64,000 nucleotides of DNA, taken from Pseudomonas sp. MWU13-2105 (lineage in GTDB: Bacteria > Pseudomonadota > Gammaproteobacteria > Pseudomonadales > Pseudomonadaceae). A program made the position numbers and the translations under genes. The notes beneath the pieces are model-generated. The model did no database searches. It was given only the letters and a program-made list of their open reading frames with translations, and was not told the origin of the DNA. Shown here one piece after another: positions 18,871-28,186 of this stretch; the first letter of the stretch is position 1; every line of letters starts with the position of its first letter. Location: NCBI RefSeq assembly GCF_023242315.1, contig NZ_JALLIY010000001.1:124001-188000 (forward strand). Direction: 5' to 3'.

Positions 18871-19335
18871 ATGACCGTTTTTGCCCTTGTCTACACCCTG
18901 CATGTCCTGGCGGCCCTGGTCTGGGTTGGCGGTATGTTCTTCGCCTGGATGATCCTGCGCCCGGCGGCCATGGCCGCGCTGGAGGGACCGGCCCGGCTGA
19001 AGCTGTGGGTCCAGGTATTCCAGCGCTTCTTCGTCTGGGTCTGGGTCGCGGTGGTGCTTCTGCCGATCAGCGGCGTGGGCCTGATCCAACTGCGCTTCAG
19101 CGGCTTCGAGACCGCACCGCGTTATGTGCAGGTCATGATGGGCCTGTACATCGTGATGGTTGCACTGTTTATTCGTATCCAGTCGTTGCAATTGCCGGAG
19201 TTGCGCCAGGCGGTGGCGGCCCAGGACTGGCCGGCGGGTGCGGCGGCGCTGGGACGGATTCGCCGGCTGGTGGGGATCAACCTGCTGGTCGGCTTGGTGC
19301 TGGTGGCCATTGCGGCGGCACGGCCGATGTTTTGA
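18871..19335 (+). CDS. CopD-like four-helix membrane protein
   Basis: 154 residues, strongly hydrophobic with four predicted membrane helices. The first helix YTLHVLAALVWVGGMFFAW has the His and W-x-G-G pattern of the CopD/YtcA-type membrane domain. RYVQVMMGLYIVMVALFIR and VGINLLVGLVLVAIAAARP are later helices. CopD proteins are linked to copper uptake or haem-type membrane redox, but the function of this short solo form is unknown. It is divergent from dinG (99 bases between starts). Confidence 0.65.
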   Translation: MTVFALVYTLHVLAALVWVGGMFFAWMILRPAAMAALEGPARLKLWVQVFQRFFVWVWVAVVLLPISGVGLIQLRFSGFETAPRYVQVMMGLYIVMVALFIRIQSLQLPELRQAVAAQDWPAGAAALGRIRRLVGINLLVGLVLVAIAAARPMF

Positions 19336-19379
19336 CTGGAACTGACTGAACGCAGGCGCAAGGCTTCCCACGAACAATC

Positions 19380-19464
19380 TGGGAACCCGGCTTGCCGGCG
19401 ATGACGACCGCGAGAGCGACGCAAGACTCGAGGCCCCCTTCGCGAGCAAGCTCTGCTCCTACAG
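19380..19464. repeat. REPIN-type inverted pair, diverged left arm
   Basis: The left arm CCCGGCTTGCCGGCGATGA (from 19386) and the right arm TTCGCGAGCAAGCTCTGCTCC (from 19439; ends CTCCTACAGG) are inverted. The right arm is a GTAGGAG-family REP; the left arm has lost the GTAGGAG end. Confidence 0.6.
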
Positions 19465-19488
19465 GTCCGCGGTGTTTTTGAGCGCGTG

Positions 19489-20247
19489 TTACAGACGCTG
19501 GACCATCACGCTGCCCGCCGGGCCAATCGGCCCCGGCTTGCCCGCATGGCCCGGACGGCCCGGCTTGCCGCCATCGGTGTCGTAGACAAAGCAGCCCTTG
19601 GACTTACCGCCCGCGCCCGGACGTCCCGCTGCTCCGGCAATGCCGCCGTTACCACCGTCGACCAGCACCTGGATCTGCGCCGCCGGATAATCCCGCGGCA
19701 ACTGCAAGCGAACCTGCGCCCCCGGCGCGCCGGGATGGCCGTCGCCGCCATTGTCGCCGTCCGCACCTTGCCCGGCCGCGCCCCAGGTACAGCCCGGCTC
19801 ATCGCCATTGGCCCCATCGAGCCCGACATACCCCGGCACGCCGGCACCACCCCGGGCATCCACCGACAGCAAGGGACCGCTGAGCGCATCGATGCGCAGA
19901 TCCAGGTTACGTCCCGGCGAAGGGGCCCTCTGGTAGGTGCCCGGCGCGCCAACCGCGCTGATCTGGCTACCGCTCCCCAACTCGGCGCGGGTGGCCTTGA
20001 GGACAAAGCCCTGCTCGCTCGGCACAATGGCAATACGTGCCGCCTTGCCCAGGTGCAACTCACCGATATTCAGTTGCGTGACACTGGCGGGGACCAGCAA
20101 GGTGCCGAAGTCGGCTACGTCCAGGCGCTCCAGTTGCAACACCGAGGTGTTGGCCGGCAGGCGCAGCATGGAATTGGTTTCGACGCTCACGACCTGGGCG
20201 AACGCCAGGGGGCTGCACAAGGCAGCCAGCAGACACAGGCTACGCAT
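19489..20247 (-). CDS. Secreted collagen-like (Gly-X-Y) protein
   Basis: 252 residues from ATG 20247 (GAGGAG seven bases upstream). A signal peptide (MRSLCLLAALCSPLAFAQ) precedes a beta-type region with Leu/Val-rich short repeats (about 25-90). Three glycine-rich collagen-like blocks follow: about 133-177 (GGAGVPGYVGLDGANGDEPG; GADGDNGGDGHPGAPG), 198-215 (GGNGGIAGAAGRPGAGG) and 226-245 (GGKPGRPGHAGKPGPIGPAG). Cys153 and Cys219 sit within the blocks and could form a disulfide. It is exported at least to the periplasm; function unknown. It overlaps the upstream DUF1145 gene by eight bases, so the two are probably one transcript. Confidence 0.75.
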   Translation of the reverse strand: MRSLCLLAALCSPLAFAQVVSVETNSMLRLPANTSVLQLERLDVADFGTLLVPASVTQLNIGELHLGKAARIAIVPSEQGFVLKATRAELGSGSQISAVGAPGTYQRAPSPGRNLDLRIDALSGPLLSVDARGGAGVPGYVGLDGANGDEPGCTWGAAGQGADGDNGGDGHPGAPGAQVRLQLPRDYPAAQIQVLVDGGNGGIAGAAGRPGAGGKSKGCFVYDTDGGKPGRPGHAGKPGPIGPAGSVMVQRL

Positions 20248-20518
20248 GTTGGCGCTCCTCACGGGTGGGCAAAGGCAGGATTTGCAGGTGGAACATGCCG
20301 AACAGCAGGATCTGCGCGCGGTCGCGCCAGGGATGGGCACGGCCCCGCAGGCTGCCGTTGAACAGCAGTACTTCCAGCAAGTGGGTCAACAACAGCATGC
20401 TCCCCGCCAGATCCACCAGGACCCGGAACGGGCTGATCAGCGGCAGCACCAGATTGACCAGCACCACCAGCCAGAACATCAGTGTCAACACCTTCCCCAG
20501 CCCCCAAAGCACCTTCAT
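20240..20518 (-). CDS. DUF1145 membrane protein (YhhL-like)
   Basis: 92 residues from ATG 20518, preceded by AGGGGGG; the longer open frame to 20653 lacks similarity. Two to three hydrophobic helices (LGKVLTLMFWLVVLVNLVLP; VLVDLAGSMLLLTHLLEVLL) and a polar segment RGRAHPWRDRAQILLFGMFH fit the DUF1145/YhhL family. Function unknown. Its end overlaps the start of the collagen-like gene. Confidence 0.8.
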   Translation of the reverse strand: MKVLWGLGKVLTLMFWLVVLVNLVLPLISPFRVLVDLAGSMLLLTHLLEVLLFNGSLRGRAHPWRDRAQILLFGMFHLQILPLPTREERQHA

Positions 20519-20627
20519 ACGCCCCCCTGATGAGTTATTCTTTGGCGCACAGTAAGGCGAGTCAGGGCAGTTTGCCAGTGGCCATTGAAAATTCGCCCGT
20601 GTTTGCCGCTCCGACCGAGGAATCCCG

Positions 20628-21125
20628 ATGCTAGAAAGCCTTTCCGCCCGCACCCCCCAACAGGCATTGGCAGCACTGCTGGACCGTTATGCCCCGCAAA
20701 ACCTGCTGCTGGTGGGGGCTGGCAGCTTTCCGGCACTCGAGGCGTTCCAGGCCGCCCATCCCGAGACCCAGGTGGCCTTCGCCGAGCCGGGTGCCCTGCC
20801 CGCCGCACTGGCCGCCCGGCGTTTCGACCTGGCGCTGGTGGTCGACTGCCTCGAGCACCTGCCCAAGCGTGACGGCCGGCAATTGCTCGGCGGCATTCGC
20901 AACCTCAATGCCAGCCGCATCGCGGTACTGGTGGACATGACCGCCAGCGGCTGGCAGGACAGTGACTTCTTCGCCCTGGCCCTGCAAAGCAGCGAGCGTT
21001 TTGCCCGCGACGAGCAGGTCCTGACATTGTTCACCTATGATCTGAAGGAATACAAACAGGTGCCGGACTGGCTGAATGCCAAGTTCTGGGCCAATCCGGA
21101 AAATTTCGGCAAGTACTGGTGGTGA
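20628..21125 (+). CDS. DUF6231-type protein, Rossmann/methyltransferase-like
   Basis: 165 residues starting at ATG 20628. The pattern [16 protein letters not shown], then [18 protein letters not shown] resembles a class I methyltransferase fold with a shortened cofactor loop, but the usual GxGxG is not complete, so activity is doubtful. The C-terminus [29 protein letters not shown] is highly distinctive; I recall it from Pseudomonas proteins named DUF6231. It is followed after five bases by the YchJ gene and likely shares its transcript. Confidence 0.6.
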   Translation: MLESLSARTPQQALAALLDRYAPQNLLLVGAGSFPALEAFQAAHPETQVAFAEPGALPAALAARRFDLALVVDCLEHLPKRDGRQLLGGIRNLNASRIAVLVDMTASGWQDSDFFALALQSSERFARDEQVLTLFTYDLKEYKQVPDWLNAKFWANPENFGKYWW

Positions 21126-21130
21126 TTCCC

Positions 21131-21607
21131 GTGAGCACATCCATCTGTCCCTGTGGTAGCGGCAACCTGCTGGAGGCCTGCTGCGGCCACTATCACTCGG
21201 GCCATCCCGCCCCCTGTGCCGAAGCGCTGATGCGCTCGCGCTACTGCGCCTATGTATTGGGACTGGTCGACTACCTGGTGGACACCACGCTGCCCATTCA
21301 ACAACCCGGCCTCGACCGCCAGGCCATCGGCGAGTGGAGCGCGCAAAGCACCTGGCTGGGCTTGGAGGTGGAAAATTCGGAGATCTTCGGCGGCCAGCCC
21401 GAGCATGCCTTCGTGACCTTTACCGCGCGCTGGCACGATAGCAACGGCGAACACAGCCACCGGGAAAAGTCGTCCTTCGTGCAAACCGACGGACGCTGGT
21501 ATTTCATCGACCCCACCGTGCCCCTCAAGGCCGGGCGCAATGACGCCTGCCCCTGCGGCAGCGGGCAGAAATACAAGAAGTGCTGTGCCGGCTACCTGCT
21601 CAGCTGA
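21131..21607 (+). CDS. YchJ-family SEC-C motif protein
   Basis: 158 residues from GTG 21131 ([18 protein letters not shown]); the frame opens slightly upstream (21119) but homologues start with the Cys motif. SEC-C zinc-binding motifs occur at both ends: [13 protein letters not shown] and [15 protein letters not shown]. Between them is the NTF2-like YchJ core ([48 protein letters not shown]). Family function is not established. It overlaps the minus-strand neighbour by eight bases at its end. Confidence 0.85.
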   Translation: MSTSICPCGSGNLLEACCGHYHSGHPAPCAEALMRSRYCAYVLGLVDYLVDTTLPIQQPGLDRQAIGEWSAQSTWLGLEVENSEIFGGQPEHAFVTFTARWHDSNGEHSHREKSSFVQTDGRWYFIDPTVPLKAGRNDACPCGSGQKYKKCCAGYLLS

Positions 21608-22103
21608 GGCTCAGGTGTGAGATATCCGGCACCGTGGCGACGGTTGCGACCGGCAGCTGGCCCATGTCGGCCCCCACCGGCGCAACGCTGAACGCCGACA
21701 GATCCAGGGCCCGCGCGACCGGCTCGGGCTTGGGGTCCTGCATATCGCTGCCGACCTCGGCAATCCCGAAGTCCGGTGCATCGACCCCACTGAACGCCGC
21801 CATATAGGCATCCCGTGGTGCCACCTGGGCACGGCCTGACTCTGGGGCCGGCGCCGTCATCTCGATCTCCTCGACGAGCATCTCGACCACCGCGACCAGC
21901 GCCCCGGCACGCTCGATGGTGGCCCGATATTTTTCCGCGGCATCGGCATCGAGATTGCTCTTGAGCACCAGGCGCCGTCCGGAAAACAGCAGCTCGATAC
22001 GCTGGGCATCGGCCTGGAACAGCCGGGCCAGGTTGCTCCTGACCTGATCGGGCGAGGTGCCGGGCAGCGACTCGCCACTGAAGACAATCTCGTAAAGCGT
22101 CAT
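21600..22103 (-). CDS. Unknown protein with an N-terminal FSG-type domain
   Basis: 167 residues from ATG 22103 with AGGAG upstream. Residues 1-75 ([51 protein letters not shown]) form a compact domain that I recall as also found in front of membrane domains such as DUF805 or RDD in Pseudomonas, although I cannot check this. The rest is Ala/Pro/Asp-rich and probably disordered, with no membrane segment. Convergent with YchJ and divergent from the lipoprotein gene at 22237. Confidence 0.6.
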   Translation of the reverse strand: MTLYEIVFSGESLPGTSPDQVRSNLARLFQADAQRIELLFSGRRLVLKSNLDADAAEKYRATIERAGALVAVVEMLVEEIEMTAPAPESGRAQVAPRDAYMAAFSGVDAPDFGIAEVGSDMQDPKPEPVARALDLSAFSVAPVGADMGQLPVATVATVPDISHLSLS

Positions 22104-22236
22104 GATCACACTCCTGTGCGCCTGCCTGATCCATTGCGCGAATGATGGGCAGTATCACCCAGTGGATTTACCGCCACAACCATGGCCTTTTTCTGTCACA
22201 GGCTTGCTATGCTGGGGCCTCGGCGGGAGGAACCTC

Positions 22237-22719
22237 ATGCACTCACGGACACTTGGCACGCTCGGCCTGCTTATGCTGTTGACGCTTTCCGGCTGCGCGT
22301 CCTGGTTCGATGGCGGGGCCCGCGAGCCCGAGGTGCGCCTGGTGCGCGTCGAACTGGTCAAGGCCCGACTGGTGCAACAGAGTTTCCGCCTGCATTTTCG
22401 CGTCGACAACCCCAACGACGACAGCCTGACCGTGCGCAGCCTGCATTATCGTCTCTACCTCGACGACTGGCTGCTGAGCGAAGGCGAGTCGTCCAATGGC
22501 TGGTTTACCGTGGAGCCCAACAGCCACGCGGCGCTGGTGATTCTGGTCAGGACCAACCTCTGGGAACACCTGCGCGACCTGAACAAACGCCTGAAACATC
22601 CCCATGATCCGATCCCCTACCGACTGGAGGGCGAACTGGAAACCGGACTATTCCTCAGCCATGACGTGCACCTGGAGCGTAAAGGCGAGATAATTCCCGC
22701 CGAAATTATTCCGGAGTGA
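22237..22719 (+). CDS. LEA14/WHy-domain lipoprotein
   Basis: 160 residues from ATG 22237, with GGGAGG about six bases upstream. A lipoprotein signal ends in LTLSGC (Cys about 21). The body is a LEA type 2 (WHy) beta-sandwich: [40 protein letters not shown] (the NPN motif typical of LEA14), then [11 protein letters not shown]. Such domains occur in desiccation-related plant proteins and bacterial envelope lipoproteins; precise role unknown. Followed after seven bases by the His-rich SEC-C gene, likely the same transcript. Confidence 0.8.
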   Translation: MHSRTLGTLGLLMLLTLSGCASWFDGGAREPEVRLVRVELVKARLVQQSFRLHFRVDNPNDDSLTVRSLHYRLYLDDWLLSEGESSNGWFTVEPNSHAALVILVRTNLWEHLRDLNKRLKHPHDPIPYRLEGELETGLFLSHDVHLERKGEIIPAEIIPE

Positions 22720-22726
22720 CACCAGC

Positions 22727-22933
22727 ATGACCCAGCAACCCCACGTGCATGGCCCTGATTGCAACCACGAGCATGAGCACGAGCAACATGATCACGAGCA
22801 TGGCCATGTCCACGGCCCGAACTGTGGTCACGCTCACCAGGAGCCGGTACGCAACGCACTGAAGGACGTAGGTCGCAACGATCCGTGCCCGTGCGGCAGC
22901 AACAAGAAATTCAAGAAGTGCCACGGGGCCTGA
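22727..22933 (+). CDS. Small His-rich SEC-C metal-binding protein
   Basis: 68 residues. The first 40 are packed with histidine, aspartate and glutamate ([29 protein letters not shown]), including two HGPxC repeats. The C-terminus is a complete SEC-C motif, [17 protein letters not shown], the zinc-binding signature also found at the SecA end. It likely binds zinc or another soft metal; storage or delivery is inferred. A terminator shared with rpoS lies just downstream. Confidence 0.85.
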   Translation: MTQQPHVHGPDCNHEHEHEQHDHEHGHVHGPNCGHAHQEPVRNALKDVGRNDPCPCGSNKKFKKCHGA

Positions 22934-22944
22934 GGCCCGAATAC

Positions 22945-22972
22945 AAAAATCCCCGATCTGATCGGGGATTTT
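22945..22972. terminator. Bidirectional terminator between the SEC-C gene and rpoS
   Basis: AAAAATCCCCGATC (22945-22958) and GATCGGGGATTTT (22960-22972) form a tight stem with A- and T-tracts. rpoS ends 24 bases to the right, so this also ends rpoS transcripts. Confidence 0.85.
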
Positions 22973-22995
22973 CATTGGCCAGATGCGGGGCCGTG

Positions 22996-24000
22996 CTACT
23001 GGAACAGCGCTTCGCTGGACAGGCCGTTCTTTTCAAGGATCTCGCGCAAGCGCTTGAGCCCCTCGACCTGGATCTGGCGGACACGCTCGCGGGTCAGGCC
23101 GATCTCCAGGCCGACATCCTCCAGGGTACTGCTCTCATGCCCGCGCAGGCCGAAGCGCCGTACGACCACCTCTCGCTGCTTGTCGGTCAATTCCGATAAC
23201 CACTGGTCGATGCTCTGGGACAGGTCGTCGTCCTGGAGCAGTTCGCAGGGATCGGTAGGCCGATCGTCGGTCAGGGTATCGAGCAGCGTCTTGTCCGAGT
23301 CCGGTCCCAGCGACACGTCCACCGAAGACACCCGCTCATTCAGGCCAAGCATCCGCTTGACCTCACCCACAGGTTTCTCCAGCAGGTTGGCGATTTCTTC
23401 CGGGGAAGGCTCATGATCGAGCTTCTGCGTCAGCTCCCGTGCCGCGCGCAGATAGACGTTCAATTCCTTGACCACGTGAATCGGCAGGCGAATGGTCCGG
23501 GTCTGATTCATGATCGCCCGTTCAATCGTCTGGCGGATCCACCAGGTGGCATAGGTTGAGAAGCGAAAGCCACGTTCCGGGTCGAATTTCTCGACGGCCC
23601 GGATCAAGCCGAGGTTGCCCTCTTCGATCAGGTCCAGCAGGGAAAGACCGCGGTTGACGTAGCGTCGGGCGATTTTCACCACCAGCCGCAGGTTGCTTTC
23701 GATCATGCGCTTGCGGCCCGCGGGATCGCCACTTTGCGACAAGCGCGCAAAATGAACTTCCTCTTCCGGGGACAACAAGGGGGAAAAACCGATTTCATTG
23801 AGATACAACTGGGTCGCATCCAGCGCCCGCGTGTAGTCAATATACTTATGCTGCTTGAGCGAAGCAGCACTTTTGGCCTTGGCACGAACTGGGGGTGGAG
23901 AACTGTCGTCCTCCGGCATCATATCCATGACGATGTCGGAGTCCATAAGGAGCACCTCATCATCGATGTCAAACCCCGGCGCTTCTTTACTGAGAGCCAT
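22996..24000 (-). CDS. rpoS: RNA polymerase sigma factor RpoS
   Basis: 334 residues, the usual Pseudomonas RpoS length; stationary-phase and stress sigma factor. Region 1.2 ([17 protein letters not shown]), region 2 ([39 protein letters not shown]), region 3 ([13 protein letters not shown]) and region 4 with its helix-turn-helix ([20 protein letters not shown]) are complete. AAAGGA precedes the ATG. In Pseudomonas its main promoter lies inside nlpD; a PsrA operator is seen there (24412-24429). Confidence 0.97.
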   Translation of the reverse strand: MALSKEAPGFDIDDEVLLMDSDIVMDMMPEDDSSPPPVRAKAKSAASLKQHKYIDYTRALDATQLYLNEIGFSPLLSPEEEVHFARLSQSGDPAGRKRMIESNLRLVVKIARRYVNRGLSLLDLIEEGNLGLIRAVEKFDPERGFRFSTYATWWIRQTIERAIMNQTRTIRLPIHVVKELNVYLRAARELTQKLDHEPSPEEIANLLEKPVGEVKRMLGLNERVSSVDVSLGPDSDKTLLDTLTDDRPTDPCELLQDDDLSQSIDQWLSELTDKQREVVVRRFGLRGHESSTLEDVGLEIGLTRERVRQIQVEGLKRLREILEKNGLSSEALFQ

Positions 24001-24063
24001 TGTTATAGTCCTTTGGTGAGTTCGACCTCAAGCTCAAGCGGCGCCTTTATCCTTGGCAACGCT

Positions 24064-24095
24064 GGAACCTGTTCCCGCTACATCAGGAGAACAGG
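24064..24095 (-). promoter_or_regulatory. Inverted repeats in the rpoS 5' leader
   Basis: CCTGTTC (24068-24074) is complementary to GAACAGG (24089-24095), and the same GTTC segment is also part of a short palindrome GGAACCTGTTCC (24064-24075). The two pairings exclude each other. The site is 64-95 bases upstream of the rpoS start, in the nlpD-rpoS gap, so it is in the rpoS leader RNA. Confidence 0.4.
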
Positions 24096-24107
24096 CTGGA
24101 AAACGGA

Positions 24108-24992
24108 TCAACGACGCGGCAGGAATTGCAGTGGGTCTACGGGTTTCCCCTGGCGGCGAATCTCAAAATGCAGTTTCACCCGGTCTGTACCAGTTGACCC
24201 CATTTCGGCAATTGTCTGTCCGACCTTGACCTGCTGCCCCTCCCGAACCAACAGCCTACGGTTGTGACCGTAAGCACTGACGTAGGTATCGCTGTGTTTG
24301 ATGATGACCAGTTCGCCGTAGCCCCGCAAACCACTCCCGGCGTAAACAACTGACCCATCAGACGCGGCTAAAACAGGCTGTCCCAAATCCCCGGCGATAT
24401 CAATACCTTTATTCAAACTACCGTTTGAAGAGAATTTTCCAATCAAAATTCCATTTGAAGGCCACGCCCAACCCTTCGGCGCGGGACCGGCCGGCGGCGG
24501 CGGCGCGGCCGGCGCAGGTGTCTGGGCCGCGGGTTGCGAGGCCGTGGTGCTGGCAGACGTCGAGTTGGCCGGTCGCCGGACGATGGTGAACTTGCCCGAA
24601 GGCGAGGTCGTCGTCGACGCTGTCGACGACGTCGAGGCGACGGCACTCGGTGTTGAATTTGAACGGCTGTCGAAACGAATCGCCTGACCTACATGAATGG
24701 TGTAGGGCTCGGGAATATTGTTGCGCGCGGCCAGGGCTTTCCAGTCCCAGCCATAGCGAAAGGCGATCGAAAACAGGGTATCGCCACGGGCGACCACATG
24801 CTGGCCGGTGGTGGTCATTGGCTTCTGTGGCGCCGCACTCGCGGTGCTGGCGTTGCCGTTACGATCGACGACGCGCACGCCGCCTTTTGGAGCACTGGAG
24901 CAACCAGCCAGTAAAGCACTGAGGGCAAGGCCGATCATCAGGCGCTGAACGCTTGCTTTACCCATACGCTGCCGAATGACTGTGAGACTCAC
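24108..24992 (-). CDS. nlpD: NlpD-type LysM/M23 lipoprotein (amidase activator)
   Basis: 294 residues from GTG 24992 (VSLTVIRQRMGKASVQRL), with GGGAG upstream; the frame is open to 25121 but the lipoprotein signal (ALSALLAGC) fits this start. A LysM domain (HVVARGDTLFSIAFRYGWDW ... IPEPYTIHVGQAI) binds peptidoglycan, an Ala/Pro/Ser/Thr linker follows, and the C-terminal M23/LytM domain has GIDIAGDLGQPVLAASDG and KLHFEIRRQGKPVDP. The first zinc-ligand His of active M23 enzymes (HxGxD) is absent (KGIDI), as in NlpD of E. coli, so it should activate AmiC-type amidases rather than cut the wall. Confidence 0.93.
   Translation of the reverse strand: MSLTVIRQRMGKASVQRLMIGLALSALLAGCSSAPKGGVRVVDRNGNASTASAAPQKPMTTTGQHVVARGDTLFSIAFRYGWDWKALAARNNIPEPYTIHVGQAIRFDSRSNSTPSAVASTSSTASTTTSPSGKFTIVRRPANSTSASTTASQPAAQTPAPAAPPPPAGPAPKGWAWPSNGILIGKFSSNGSLNKGIDIAGDLGQPVLAASDGSVVYAGSGLRGYGELVIIKHSDTYVSAYGHNRRLLVREGQQVKVGQTIAEMGSTGTDRVKLHFEIRRQGKPVDPLQFLPRR
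24412..24429. promoter_or_regulatory. PsrA-type operator for rpoS inside nlpD
   Basis: TTCAAAC-TACC-GTTTGAA is a perfect palindrome with the CAAAC-N4-GTTTG core of the PsrA binding motif. PsrA is known to activate rpoS in P. putida and P. aeruginosa from a site in the nlpD coding region. It is about 414 bases upstream of the rpoS ATG, just upstream of where the rpoS transcript start is expected from P. aeruginosa (roughly 370 bases before the start codon, from memory). Confidence 0.75.
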
Positions 24993-25190
24993 CCGCCGCT
25001 CCCTTTGTGGTGGCTGAAATAAGAGTGCCTGTACAGGCGATAATGTGGCGTAAGTATAACTGGCTGTTGGAATTTCACTGACAACAAAGCCATGTCGCAA
25101 AACCCGACACATTTTAAACATGGGGGCCGTACCAGGTCCCGCTCTAAGACCTGCGACCTTAAACAGAATTCATTGCCGTTCAACAAATGT

Positions 25191-26604
<1,414 letters not shown>

Positions 26605-26617
<13 letters not shown>

Positions 26618-27663
26618 GAGCTGTCCGTCTGTCCTGGCGGCACCAGATCAACGAGTTCGCGCACCAAAGCAGTGGCGAAGCATCCGGCCGGCAGGACGAA
26701 TTCCAGTTGCAGAATGTCCAGCGAGGGATAATGCCACGACAACCGGCCAATGGGCAGCCGCAGGATGCGACGTTCGTGCTCCATGCCCGCCTTGACCAGC
26801 CATTGGCAGAGTTCGGCCTCGCGTTCGGCAACCGCTTGCTCCAGGGCGAAGGTCGCCGCCGTCGCCGGTGATGGCCCCTCGCCCCACTGCGGGCCGGTGG
26901 GGTGCAGGTCGAGAATGGCCAGGCGCGGATCACTGCACTCGGCCTCGCCGGCGGGAAAGAAACTGCGGCTGTCGGTGAAGGCCAGCAGGTCGCCGACCTG
27001 GGCCCGGTTCCAGCTGCCGTCGGCGACACGCGCCGCCAGCACCTGGTTGAACAGGTAGCTGCGGGCCGTGGACAGCAGTCGCGAGCGCACATTACGTTGC
27101 TCGGGCAAGGCCTGGCGCGCCGCATAGGCGCGGGCCTCGCCGAGGTTGCCGCCGAGGTGGCCGAAACGCTGGGCGCCGAAATAATTCGGAATACCTTGCG
27201 CGGCGATCCGCTCTAGGCGTTGCTGCAAACCGTCCTTGTCCGCATTCAATTCGGTCAAGCGCAGGGTGAAGCCGTTGGCGGCATGGGCACCGCGTTGCAA
27301 CTTGCGCTTGTGCCGGGTGCTCTTGAGGATCAGCAGGCTGTCGTTCTGCGCCGCCGACAGATCCGGATCGGCCTTGCCCGGCAGTTGCACGCTGAACCAC
27401 TGGCGAGTCAGGGCCTGGCGGTCCTTGAGACCGGCATAACTGACCGTGCGCAACGGCACGCCGGCGGCCTTGGCGATACGCCGGGCGGCCTCCTCGGTAT
27501 TCAAGCCACGCTTCTCCACCCACAGCCAGAGGTGCTCGCCGTCGCCGCTCAACGGGATATCGAGGACTTCATCGACCTGGAAATCTTCCGCCGTGGCCTT
27601 GAGCACCGCGCTGCCCAGGACATTGCCGTAGGCACGTGGGCCCAACAGTTCCAGTTCGGTCAT
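26605..27663 (-). CDS. truD: tRNA pseudouridine(13) synthase TruD
   Basis: 352 residues. Modifies U13 of tRNA-Glu. The catalytic Asp is in [16 protein letters not shown], and [14 protein letters not shown] is the TruD signature. The insertion domain (about 155-305) is present. It overlaps ispF by four bases and surE by 13. Confidence 0.95.
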
Positions 27664-28133
27664 GCGCGTAGCAACAAGGCGACGCTATGCACAGCGATAC
27701 CTTCTTCACGGCCGGTGAAACCGAGCTTTTCAGTGGTGGTGGCTTTGACGTTCACTTGATCCAACTCAACTTCAAGATCCGCGGCAATCAGTGCGCGCAT
27801 CGATTCGATATGCGGCGCCATTTTCGGCGCCTGGGCAACGATGGTGTTATCGACGTTGCCGACTTTCCAGCCCTTGGCCTTGATCAACGACAGCACATGA
27901 CGCAACAGCACCCGGCTGTCGACCCCCTTGTAGGTCGGGTCGGTGTCCGGGAAATGCTTGCCGATATCGCCCAGGGCAGCGGCCCCCAGCAGCGCATCGC
28001 TCAAGGCATGCAGCAGCACGTCGCCGTCGGAATGAGCCAGCAACCCGTGGTGATGCGCAATCCGTACGCCGCCCAAGGTGATGAAGTCGCCTTCGGCGAA
28101 ACGGTGCACATCATAGCCGTGGCCAATACGCAT
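27660..28133 (-). CDS. ispF: 2-C-methyl-D-erythritol 2,4-cyclodiphosphate synthase IspF
   Basis: 157 residues; makes MEcPP in the MEP isoprenoid pathway. Zinc ligands Asp8 and His10 are in GHGYDVHRF, and [12 protein letters not shown] holds the third His. The C-terminus ([20 protein letters not shown]) is typical. The start codon follows directly on the seven-T tract of the fghA terminator, and no Shine-Dalgarno sequence lies at normal distance; the only purine run (GGGG) is in the terminator stem. ispD is not adjacent but lies 3.2 kb further right. Confidence 0.96.
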   Translation of the reverse strand: MRIGHGYDVHRFAEGDFITLGGVRIAHHHGLLAHSDGDVLLHALSDALLGAAALGDIGKHFPDTDPTYKGVDSRVLLRHVLSLIKAKGWKVGNVDNTIVAQAPKMAPHIESMRALIAADLEVELDQVNVKATTTEKLGFTGREEGIAVHSVALLLRA

Positions 28134-28163
28134 AAAAAAACGCCCCGATGTAAGTCAGGGCGT
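28134..28163 (-). terminator. Terminator of fghA abutting the ispF start codon
   Basis: Minus strand: ACGCCCTGA-CTTACA-TCGGGGCGT then TTTTTT, immediately followed by the ispF ATG. Nine-pair stem including one G-T pair. Strong rho-independent form. Confidence 0.8.
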
Positions 28164-28186
28164 GATTCTACCTATTTTGCGGCAGA

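Noticed and set aside
22934..22995. Possible rsmZ small RNA after rpoS
   Set aside because: The gap is only 62 bases and is filled by a terminator hairpin; no repeated GGA-loop pattern as in RsmZ is present.
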